64,000 nt of DNA from Pigmentibacter sp. JX0631 (lineage in GTDB: Bacteria > Bdellovibrionota_B > Oligoflexia > Silvanigrellales > Silvanigrellaceae). Location: contig NZ_CP123622.1 of NCBI RefSeq assembly GCF_029873255.1, positions 1,824,501-1,888,500 of the forward strand, read 5' to 3'. Below, piece by piece: positions 47,381 through 54,748 of the stretch. Each line of letters begins with the position of its first letter. The first letter of the stretch is position 1. The notes under the pieces are model-generated. The model was not told the DNA's origin, did not search any database, and saw only the letters and a program-made list of their open reading frames with translations. The translations under genes were made by a program, and so were the position numbers.

Positions 47381-49351
47381 ATGGTTAAAAATTCAAGTAA
47401 AAATAGATATGTTGAAGAATTAGCTTCAAAAATTTTACAACATAAAAAGTTATATTATTTAGGAAAAAGTTCAATATCTGATATTGAGTATGATGCCTTA
47501 GAAAATGAATTAAAAAAACTTGCTCCAAATCATCCCATTTTATCATTTGTTGGGTATCAATTTGATGAAATATCTAATAAAGTTTCCCATGAAGTTCCTA
47601 TGCTTTCTCTAGCAAAAACTTATTCTGTAGATGATTTATATGATTTTATACAAAAAAGTTTTTGTGTGGCGATGGATAAAATAGATGGTATGGCATTGTC
47701 GCTTGAATATGATTTTTCTGGAAAATTATTTCGGGCTTCAACAAGAGGAAATGGTAAGGCTGGGGAAAATGTAACAGAGCATATTTGTCACATAACTAAT
47801 ATTCCAAAAATATTAAATATTTCTAGTAAAGATACGAATTATAAATTTGAGATTAGGGGTGAAGTGTATTTTCCTCTCTCAGATTTTAATGGATTTAGTG
47901 ATAGGTTTGATAGTTTTCGCAATGCAGTGCCAGGGACACTTGGTAGAAAAGAAGTTGAAGAAGCTCTTGATGTTTTAAGAGTGCTGCGTTTTTGTGTTTA
48001 TGATGTATTAATTTTTAAAAATAATAATCCTTTAAGTGCAAAAGAATTTTTTACTTATATAAATAAAAATAATAACTATTTAGATAAAATAAAATATAGT
48101 CAAGAATTAGGATTTACAGATAATACAAATATCCTTGAAAAAATTGATCAAATAAATAACGTAAATGAATTACAAGAATATATAACTACATGGTACAAAA
48201 AGGATAGAAATTATCAGATTGATGGTATTGTTTTTCGATATGGTGATGAAATTTTATGGGAAAACTTTGGTAACACTGCGCATCATCCAAGAGGGAGTAT
48301 TGCTTTTAAACAGGCAGGCGAAACCGCTGAAACAGAAATTCTAGCTATTGAAGAAAATGTTGGGCGAAGTGGGAAAATTACATTCAGAGCAAAACTAAAA
48401 ACTGTTGAATTGTCTGGAGCGAAAATTTCATATGCAACACTTCATAATGCTGAATTTATTGAAGAAGGGAATTATGCAGTAGGTGCAAAAGTAGAAATTA
48501 TTCGTAGCGGAGAAGTTATACCTGCTATAATTCGGTTGATAGAGCCAGCTTCGAGAGCTTTTAATTTACCAGAATTTTGTAAATGTGGTTCTAAATTAAC
48601 TAGACAAGGCCCTGATCTAATGTGCCTCGATAATCCTGTCTGTAATTTTAAAGATCAAGAAAGTCTAGTTTATTTTGTATCTGCGTTAGATATCATGGGA
48701 GTTTCAGATAAAATAGTTTTAAAAATCAGAGATGCTGGTTTAGTTCAAGAACCTGCAGATTTTTATAAATTAACAGAAGAAGATCTTCTTCAAATTGAAG
48801 GATTTGCAAAAAAATCTTCTGAAAATGTTGTTAAGGCAATACAAAATGCTAGAAAAATTCCTTTAGCTAAATTTCTTACCTCTTTAGGTTTAAAACGTGG
48901 TGGAGCTGTTAAATGTCAAGAAGTAGCTAGAAAATTTGAATCTTTAGAAAATGTCTTAAAAATTGACGCAGAAGATTTAAAAGTTGAAAAAGGCTGGGCA
49001 GATAAATCTGCGGAAGATTTTATAGAATCTTTAAAAAATAAACGGAAAATCATTATTAACTTACTAAAATATGTTGAAGTATTGAATGATGAGTCGAATA
49101 AAAAAATAAGTAATCAAAATTCTCACCCATTTTTTGGGAAAAACATTTGCATTACAGGGAGTTTATCAAGACCAAGAGATGAATATAAATTTATGCTTGA
49201 AAATGTTGGAGCAAAATTAGTTTCATCAGTTAGTTCCAAAACAGATCTTTTAGTTTGTAATGAAAGTTCAAGTTCAAATAAATATAAAGACGCTATAAAA
49301 TTTGGAATTAAAATTATAACAGAAGAAGAATTTTTAAGGAATTTTAATTGA
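47381..49351 (+). CDS. ligA: NAD-dependent DNA ligase
   Basis: This is a 656-residue protein. The start is at 47381, with AGGGAG six bases upstream; a longer ORF adds six residues that carry this ribosome site. The order is: domain Ia with YYLGKSSISDIEYDALENELKKL, the adenylation Lys100 in MDKIDGMALS, an OB fold (IAFKQAGETAETEILAIEENVGRSGKI), the zinc finger CKCGSKLTRQGPDLMCLDNPVC, HhH repeats (LLQIEGFAKKSSENV) and a BRCT domain (FFGKNICITGSLSRPRDEYKFMLENVGAKL). It seals nicks in replication and repair using NAD+. The last 18 bases overlap the convergent ComEC-type gene. Confidence 0.96.
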   Translation: MVKNSSKNRYVEELASKILQHKKLYYLGKSSISDIEYDALENELKKLAPNHPILSFVGYQFDEISNKVSHEVPMLSLAKTYSVDDLYDFIQKSFCVAMDKIDGMALSLEYDFSGKLFRASTRGNGKAGENVTEHICHITNIPKILNISSKDTNYKFEIRGEVYFPLSDFNGFSDRFDSFRNAVPGTLGRKEVEEALDVLRVLRFCVYDVLIFKNNNPLSAKEFFTYINKNNNYLDKIKYSQELGFTDNTNILEKIDQINNVNELQEYITTWYKKDRNYQIDGIVFRYGDEILWENFGNTAHHPRGSIAFKQAGETAETEILAIEENVGRSGKITFRAKLKTVELSGAKISYATLHNAEFIEEGNYAVGAKVEIIRSGEVIPAIIRLIEPASRAFNLPEFCKCGSKLTRQGPDLMCLDNPVCNFKDQESLVYFVSALDIMGVSDKIVLKIRDAGLVQEPADFYKLTEEDLLQIEGFAKKSSENVVKAIQNARKIPLAKFLTSLGLKRGGAVKCQEVARKFESLENVLKIDAEDLKVEKGWADKSAEDFIESLKNKRKIIINLLKYVEVLNDESNKKISNQNSHPFFGKNICITGSLSRPRDEYKFMLENVGAKLVSSVSSKTDLLVCNESSSSNKYKDAIKFGIKIITEEEFLRNFN

Positions 49352-50461
49352 TATAAATTTACCTCTTGTTTGAAAAATATTGTTATTTTTAATAATATCG
49401 TTGGTTGAAATAAGTAAAATTAGTATTGAGTTTAAATAAAATAGTCCTTGCAAAGAAAATATACTTTCTTTGCTTTTATTTATATGTAGTAAATTATTAT
49501 CAGAAAAAATTAATGCTATATTTTTAAAAATTCCTAATGAAATATCATAAAAATAAATTAAATATGAAGAAAAAATATTGCCCTCAGGAAAAATTAAAAC
49601 TAAAAATGTTAAAGGTGTAATTATAAAGCAAACAAGAGGAGTTGCAATTAAATTCGATAAGCATGAAGAAAAAATATTACAGTTTGAAAAAGGAAACAAA
49701 ATAACTCCAATAAAAAAAGAAGTTAAAATTGTACTAATTATATGGTTAAAAAAAATTTTACAATTTATAATATTATTTATTCTTCCAATTAGTTTTAGTG
49801 ATAGAACTCCTATTAGTGAGAGAATAAAAGAAAAATTAAGAAGTAAATTTCCAAAAATAAATGAAAAAAATATCAATAAAATACAGTTTTTAAAAGTCGG
49901 CAAAAGGATTTTTGGAAAAATAGAAAAGACAATTGAAAATAAATATGAAGAAAAATTTATTTTGCTTACATAGCTAATAGAAAGGACTCTAATTAGAGCT
50001 CCTGACCAGCCAAAAAGAGATGAAATAGTAAAAGAAATTATTATAGATAAGATGATATTAATTTGATAAAGAGAATTCATCAATTTTAAAGGGTTACTAT
50101 TTTTACGTCTTATTAAGTATAAAATATATTTTATTTCTGACACCAAAAAATTTGTAATAGGAGATACTTGACTACCTGATATAGCTAGTAAATGAATTAA
50201 ACCTGAATATTCAAAAGCGAGTTTATCATGATATGTAAGTTTTCTTATATTTGCTAAAAAATTTAAAGCAAGATCTTTTTCTTGCATATTTGCTACTATA
50301 GAAATTGATTTGTTTTTTAAAATATCTGAAAAATCTAGAATATTCTTAAAATAACTCTCATAATGAATAATCTCTTGAAAGAAAAAAATAAGACAAAATG
50401 TAAACAAGTAACAAATTATGGTATAAATAAACGATTGTATTAATAATGAAAAATTAAGCAT
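49334..50461 (-). CDS. Short ComEC/Rec2-type membrane protein (competence domain only)
   Basis: This is a 375-residue polytopic protein. GLIHLLAISGSQVSPITNFLVSEIKYILY is the conserved ComEC/Rec2 HLLAISG-hydrophobic motif that starts the channel domain. About eight hydrophobic helices follow. Full-length ComEC proteins exceed 600 residues, with an N-terminal OB-like domain and a C-terminal metallo-beta-lactamase domain; neither is present here. Family members pull single-stranded DNA through the inner membrane. Whether this single-domain form works alone, or with a nuclease domain encoded elsewhere, cannot be told. The coding sequence is extremely A+T-rich, which explains a long antisense ORF that I disregard. 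Confidence 0.72.
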   Translation of the reverse strand: MLNFSLLIQSFIYTIICYLFTFCLIFFFQEIIHYESYFKNILDFSDILKNKSISIVANMQEKDLALNFLANIRKLTYHDKLAFEYSGLIHLLAISGSQVSPITNFLVSEIKYILYLIRRKNSNPLKLMNSLYQINIILSIIISFTISSLFGWSGALIRVLSISYVSKINFSSYLFSIVFSIFPKILLPTFKNCILLIFFSFIFGNLLLNFSFILSLIGVLSLKLIGRINNIINCKIFFNHIISTILTSFFIGVILFPFSNCNIFSSCLSNLIATPLVCFIITPLTFLVLIFPEGNIFSSYLIYFYDISLGIFKNIALIFSDNNLLHINKSKESIFSLQGLFYLNSILILLISTNDIIKNNNIFQTRGKFISIKIP

Positions 50462-50652
50462 AAAAGCCCTTCTAAAACAAATCCGTCAATATTATATCTT
50501 GATTTATAAATTAAGGGTTTATTAAGTAAAAAAAGAACAAGAACCTATGATAATCTGTTCAGTAAATTTAATACTTGACATTTGTTAAAATCATCAAAAA
50601 AGGAAGCTTAAAGCTCAAATTTGCAAAGCCTTTCAGTTTGACACAGTTTTTC

Positions 50653-50680
50653 TTGACGTTTTGCTCTTTTTTTGTAAAAA
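50653..50680 (+). promoter_or_regulatory. Promoter of the tRNA-Arg gene
   Basis: TTGACG and TAAAAA are spaced by 16 bases; the -10 box ends 12 bases before the tRNA. A second TTGACA-like hexamer lies 16 bases upstream. Position relative to the tRNA is the main support. Confidence 0.45.
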
Positions 50681-50691
50681 ATATTTGGTAA

Positions 50692-50768
50692 GTCGCCATA
50701 GCTCAGTTGTATAGAGCACTTCTTTCCTAAAGAAGGGGTCGCAGGTTAGAGTCCTGCTGGTGACGCCA
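50692..50768 (+). tRNA. tRNA-Arg (anticodon CCT)
   Basis: The 77 bases fold as a cloverleaf. The acceptor stem is GTCGCCA/TGGTGAC (one G-T pair) and the D arm GCTC...GAGC. The anticodon arm CTTCT/AGAAG has the loop TTCCTAA, so the anticodon is CCT (reads AGG, Arg). The T arm is GCAGG/CCTGC, the discriminator G, and CCA is encoded. It is a single isolated tRNA, 13 bases upstream of the end of the solute-binding protein gene on the other strand. No attachment-site duplication or integrase was found near it. Confidence 0.95.
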
Positions 50769-50780
50769 TTTTTTGTTCGA

Positions 50781-51530
50781 TTATTTTTTTGATAAAGATA
50801 AATATTTATTTATTAATGTAAAATAGGAGCCATCTGTTTTCATCTTCTTAAGACCATCGTTAAAAATTTTAACTATTTTTTGACTTTCTTTTCCTTTTTT
50901 AGGTGCTATCAAGTACATATCTATCCTGTCGAGTTCCCAGACGGAAATTTTAAACTCTTTAGGAACATCAAAAGTAGATTTGATTATTTCTGCAGACGAT
51001 TCTTCTGTGTCAATTAAGAAGTCAATATGCCCAATATCTAGCATTTTATAGCAATTACTCATTTTTAAAGGTCTATCAATTGTAATTAATTTTTCGTTTA
51101 AAGCTTCTTTAATTATAGGAAGAATTGAATAACCATTTGGTAAGCATCCATGTAGTCCTTTTAAACTTTGTTTATTTGTCAAATTTAATTTTGAATCTTT
51201 TCTTACGAAAATTTTAATAACAATGGAATATCCAGAATCGGAACGTATAAAATTTTGTTCTCTCTCTGAATTCCAATAGTAAGGGTAAGTGGCTTGGAAT
51301 ATTAATTTCTCGGTTTCGTAATGACCCCTTGCCCAGGGTAGAATTTCGACACTAATTTCATGTCCCGCATCTGTAAAAATTTTATTTACAAGATCAGTAT
51401 AAATGCCTCCTTTTTTATCTGAAAACGGAGGCCAGTCATTTCCTGTAGTAAATTTAAATAATTCTGCAAAGGCTGTTTGATGTAATTTTAAAGAAATTAA
51501 GACTAATATCAGAATATAGTACTTGCCCAC
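50781..51530 (-). CDS. Periplasmic solute-binding protein, family 3 type
   Basis: This is a 249-residue protein. The start is GTG with AAGG six bases upstream. Residues 1-22 form a signal peptide (ILILVLISLKLHQTAFA). The mature part begins FKFTTGNDWPPFSDKKGGIYTDLVNKIFTDAGHEISVEILPWARG, the opening of SBP_bac_3 proteins, and keeps the two-lobe layout with FLIDTEESSAEII. Such proteins bind amino acids or other small ligands, either for ABC import or as sensors. No permease or ATPase gene is adjacent, so it is an orphan binding protein. The ligand is unknown. Confidence 0.82.
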   Translation of the reverse strand: MGKYYILILVLISLKLHQTAFAELFKFTTGNDWPPFSDKKGGIYTDLVNKIFTDAGHEISVEILPWARGHYETEKLIFQATYPYYWNSEREQNFIRSDSGYSIVIKIFVRKDSKLNLTNKQSLKGLHGCLPNGYSILPIIKEALNEKLITIDRPLKMSNCYKMLDIGHIDFLIDTEESSAEIIKSTFDVPKEFKISVWELDRIDMYLIAPKKGKESQKIVKIFNDGLKKMKTDGSYFTLINKYLSLSKK

Positions 51531-51552
51531 GATGCACCTTAATTATTTGAAT

Positions 51553-51966
51553 TTATTTTGAAGTTAATTGTTTTAAAGCACCATCCCAGTCTTCAACATG
51601 ACAATCTGAAAGAAATTTTCTATCCCCTATAGTATGAATATCTATAATCATAATACAAAAAGATTTTCCTGTTTTTGGAACCTCAAACAAATTACCTACA
51701 GGGGTTACTTTAGCTTCACTTCTTACAACTATTTTATTGCCGTCAAATAATATCTTAAGAACTTTCCACTCAAGTTCAGTAATTAACTTAGCAAACCCTG
51801 TAACTTGCCCTAAAAATTCTTCTTTGCCTTTGCTTGCATTTTCCCCTGAAAAAGAGCGCCATTTCTCAGAAAGATTTGACCTTAATGTTCTCAAATCTTT
51901 TGTTTGAGGTTTATTGAGCATATCATAGTAATTGTGAATTAAAGCCTTAGCTTCCTTATGATTCAT
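51553..51966 (-). CDS. SnoaL-like / NTF2-fold protein
   Basis: This is a 137-residue protein with one domain. An N-terminal helix pair (HKEAKALIHNYYDMLNK) is followed by curved strands: KVLKILFDGNKIVVRSEAKVTPVGNLF and KSFCIMIIDIHTIGDRKFLSDCHVEDWDGALKQL. This is the pattern of SnoaL-like cyclases and hydrolases, ending with HVEDWxGALKQL as in many family members. Members catalyse polyketide ring closure or have unassigned roles. No polyketide genes are adjacent; the type III PKS lies 40 kb away. It is 22 bases upstream of the binding protein gene and probably cotranscribed. Confidence 0.72.
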   Translation of the reverse strand: MNHKEAKALIHNYYDMLNKPQTKDLRTLRSNLSEKWRSFSGENASKGKEEFLGQVTGFAKLITELEWKVLKILFDGNKIVVRSEAKVTPVGNLFEVPKTGKSFCIMIIDIHTIGDRKFLSDCHVEDWDGALKQLTSK

Positions 51967-52529
51967 TACTTGAGGCTCCTATTTGTTTTTTGATTAAATT
52001 TCTAACTGATTTCTTACAAATTCACACAATCAGTTAAGCTATTACAGCAAGAAATGATCCTATATTAAAAGATTATAAGATATTAATATTATAGCTTAAA
52101 TTATAGTAAGGTAATTAATTTCGAACAATCCAAGTGATAAAGAAAATTTGACATTATAAAATTTATTTTTAAAAGACAGATCTTTATTCAAAGATATAAT
52201 TTTTCAGATTTATTAAATGAAGTATTAATGTGTTTTAATTATTCTTAGAGAAATCCATCTTTGTGTTCTTTTTTTGATTTATAGTTTGCGTAAAGTTCTG
52301 TTTGGAATTTCTTCTGGTTGAAGTTCCATATAAATTAAGGCGATTTTTGCTCAAGTCTATGATAGTTTTCTATTTGTCTATTTAGATATTAATTCATAAA
52401 TAAATTAAACAATATAAAGTGCTTCTGTAATTTAACAAACATTAAATAAAATTTTATTGAAATTAAAAAATGAAAATAAAATAGAACCTATTTATAACAG
52501 ATATAATATTCCATTTAACTAAGTTGGTT
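51967..52529. other. 560-base region without a supported gene
   Basis: The stretch is A+T-rich with stops in all frames. A slightly less A+T-rich island at about 52250-52360 contains a short minus-strand frame (MELQPEEIPNRTLRKL, ending TAA), perhaps a decayed gene end. I cannot link it to a known family. A TTGACA at 52148 lacks a convincing -10 box. No RNA structure was recognised. Confidence 0.4.
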
Positions 52530-52766
52530 TTAAGTATTCTTCTCTATATCTTCGGTTTCAGTACTTTCATCAAATATTTCATTGCATTTTCGGCAATAAT
52601 ACTTAATTTTTTTGGGTTTAGCTGTAATTCCAAAAGTGACTAGAAACCAGCCAAAGCCGGAATATTCTGCTTTTGGAGTGATCATATGATGATAACGATC
52701 GAAACCATCAGAGCATGTTTTTAATTGCTTTTGAATTGGATTTAAATTTGGTTTTGTGTCTGACAT
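52530..52766 (-). CDS. Small protein with a C-terminal CxxC motif
   Basis: The gene encodes 78 residues when started at ATG 52766, with GAGG upstream; a GTG 9 bases earlier is possible. The sequence contains CSDGFDRYHHMI in the middle and YYCRKCNEIFDEST near the end. The CRKC pair could be half of a zinc ribbon, with C19 and the two His as further ligands. The tail is acidic. I do not recognise the family. It stands alone between a 560-base empty stretch and a 260-base gap. A good ribosome site and reasonable composition support it as real. Confidence 0.55.
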   Translation of the reverse strand: MSDTKPNLNPIQKQLKTCSDGFDRYHHMITPKAEYSGFGWFLVTFGITAKPKKIKYYCRKCNEIFDESTETEDIEKNT

Positions 52767-53027
52767 AAAAAGCACCTCGCAAACTTTATCACTTAACAGA
52801 GAAGCAATACTCTTTAATTTTATTTTCTTCCAGAGTTTTGAAAAGATATCTTTCAGAAGTGAATTTTGTTGAATTTAGAAATACTTCATAATTTATTTAA
52901 AAATAGATCATTTTAAAGTAAAATGGAAAAAAAAGAAAATTATCAACAAAAATTTGACACTTTATTGTTATCTTTAGCTTCTGTAGACTCCAATAGCCTT
53001 TTCATTTTTTAAAAAATAGGAGTATTT

Positions 53028-53519
53028 ATGTTTGATCTACCTCCGCAAGTCCATGTTGTTGCTCCAAATGCTACTGAAATGGTTGAAATTAGTAGAAATA
53101 AATATGTCGTACCATATTCAGATGTTTTTAGAACTGTATTGCAAGTAAATAATCAAACAGGCTATAAGGTTTTTATAAGCACAACTATTGAAGATCCAAG
53201 TCATTGGAATGGTGGGGCTAGACCTGACATTAATTTTGGTGGTGTTGCTATTGGTGGTTCTAACTACTTAAAACGTATTGAAGATATGAATGCAATGGTT
53301 TCAAGCGCTAAATTCACTATGAATTTTAAATTTACGGCGGCTAGCGGTGATGAAGAGTTTGGAATAAAAGTAGATCAGTCAGATGTATTTAAAATGGATT
53401 ATGTTGACAGATATTATCCGACATATCCTTTAGGCACAATGGATATCACAGGTTACTATCAAGTTGAACAAAAAGTGTTAGGTAACGCAAATATTTTTAC
53501 AATCACACATAATCAATAA
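53028..53519 (+). CDS. 163-residue beta-rich protein of unknown function
   Basis: An ATG follows ATAGGAG, a strong ribosome site, after a 260-base gap. The protein has no signal peptide and no cysteine. It is predicted all-beta, with long alternating strands (VFRTVLQVNNQTGYKVFISTTIED, SSAKFTMNFKFTAA, YQVEQKVLGNANIFTITHN), a Trp/Gly-rich loop (SHWNGGARPDINFGG) and a Tyr-rich stretch (DYVDRYYPTYPLG). Size and layout recall small beta-sandwich lectins, cytolysins and inclusion-body proteins, but I cannot assign a family. It converges with the desaturase, with 3 bases between stops. Confidence 0.65.
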   Translation: MFDLPPQVHVVAPNATEMVEISRNKYVVPYSDVFRTVLQVNNQTGYKVFISTTIEDPSHWNGGARPDINFGGVAIGGSNYLKRIEDMNAMVSSAKFTMNFKFTAASGDEEFGIKVDQSDVFKMDYVDRYYPTYPLGTMDITGYYQVEQKVLGNANIFTITHNQ

Positions 53520-53522
53520 TTA

Positions 53523-54482
53523 TCACACCGCTTTGTTTTGTTGAACATTATTAACTTTAATTATATTATCAGACTCAAGAGAGCGGTTTTTCACACTTTC
53601 AATTTGGCAATCTATAGATTGAACTGGTAACTTAATATTTTTCACTAATTTAAATTTATTTAAAAGTGAAATCATGATCCAAGTTTGATCAAATTGCCAC
53701 CACTTCCAACCATGTCTTGCAGCTCTTGGTTGTGCATGGTGATTGTTGTGCCAACCTTCACCAAAAGCTAAAATTCCAACCCACCAGTTGTTTCTAGAAG
53801 CATCATTTGTATTATTTGGTCGAGAACCCCATTTATGTGTTGCAGAATTAACAAACCAAGTAACATGGTAACCAGCTACAAGACGAACAAAGATACCCCA
53901 TACAATGAACGATACAGCGTTAAACCAATCAAACGTAGCAGATGAATAAGTACTTATAAATCCACCTAAAATAAATAGCAAGATACCTACTGCAAACTGA
54001 ATTGGGATCATATAATTTTCAAGAAATTGATAATATTTATTTCGTGCGACATCAGGACAGTAATGAGAAACTTCTTTTATATCGTTTAAATCGGCTCTTC
54101 TATTGAAAATAAATCCAATATGAGAGTGCCAGAAACCTTTATTCATATCATGTGGATCTTCAGCTTTATCTGAGTAGGCATGATGCACTCTATGCTGACC
54201 AACCCAAGAAATAGGCCCACCTTGACAGGAAAGGGTGCCACAGAAAGCAGCAAAATATTCCAAAGGTTTAGAAGCTTGGAAACCTTTATGAGCTATAAGT
54301 CTGTGGAATCCGAAAGTTATTCCTACCATTCCCGTTAAGTAGTGGAATACAACAAACACTACAAATGCCTGCCAAGTAAAAAAATACCAACACAAGCTTA
54401 GAGCAATGCCATGTACTGCAGAAATCCAAATAAAATTCCGCCAGTTAAACTTCACAACTTTTGACGATTCTCTTAATTTCAT
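53523..54482 (-). CDS. Acyl-CoA / fatty acid desaturase
   Basis: This is a 319-residue membrane diiron enzyme. The three His boxes are HRLIAHKGF (HxxxxH), HRVHHAYSD (HxxHH) and GWHNNHHAQPRAARHGW (HxxHH), with WVNSATHKWG before the third, as in delta-9 stearoyl-CoA desaturases. Two hydrophobic hairpins lie at about residues 20-60 and 150-195. It introduces a cis double bond into saturated acyl chains using O2 and an electron donor, controlling membrane fluidity. It therefore implies aerobic growth. Expression is probably controlled at the promoter dyad directly upstream. No reductase or ferredoxin gene is adjacent. Confidence 0.95.
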   Translation of the reverse strand: MKLRESSKVVKFNWRNFIWISAVHGIALSLCWYFFTWQAFVVFVVFHYLTGMVGITFGFHRLIAHKGFQASKPLEYFAAFCGTLSCQGGPISWVGQHRVHHAYSDKAEDPHDMNKGFWHSHIGFIFNRRADLNDIKEVSHYCPDVARNKYYQFLENYMIPIQFAVGILLFILGGFISTYSSATFDWFNAVSFIVWGIFVRLVAGYHVTWFVNSATHKWGSRPNNTNDASRNNWWVGILAFGEGWHNNHHAQPRAARHGWKWWQFDQTWIMISLLNKFKLVKNIKLPVQSIDCQIESVKNRSLESDNIIKVNNVQQNKAV

Positions 54483-54516
54483 AATAACCCCAAGGTTCTA
54501 AGTAAAATTCAAAGCT

Positions 54517-54546
54517 TTTATACTTACGATCTTATCGTAATGTGAA
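54517..54546 (-). promoter_or_regulatory. Desaturase promoter with an operator-like dyad in the spacer
   Basis: On the minus strand TTCACA (54546-54541) and TATAAA (54522-54517) are 18 bases apart, about 35 bases before the desaturase ATG. The spacer holds TTACGAT-AAG-ATCGTAA, a perfect 7-bp inverted repeat with 3-base centre (54524-54540). An operator between -35 and -10 is the classic place for a repressor. Fatty-acid-responsive TetR proteins (FabR/DesT type) control desaturases in other bacteria; the regulator here is unknown. A half-site-like ATAACGTAA lies just upstream. Confidence 0.6.
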
Positions 54547-54748
54547 TAGAGATAACGTAAAAGAAGTGTAAAGAATGTAAATATATGAAATTACTATATT
54601 TTTTTAAATTACGAGGTTTCTTCGAGTTTGTAAAAAAACAAGCATTTCATGTACTTCTAGATTCTTTACTTTTTTAGTTTCAAAAGTAATATCAATCTAT
54701 AATTATTAGTAAAAAATTTTAGGTAGGCTTAAGAAATTTGAGGTAAGT

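Noticed and set aside
49578-49973. 131-residue ORF opposite the ComEC-type gene
   Set aside because: It is Lys/Ile-rich with no domain and lies wholly antisense to hydrophobic helices coded by T-rich codons; the opposite strand has the real ComEC motif.
50692-50768. tRNA-Arg as an integration site of a mobile element
   Set aside because: No integrase, no direct repeat of the tRNA 3' end and no change in composition was seen on either side.
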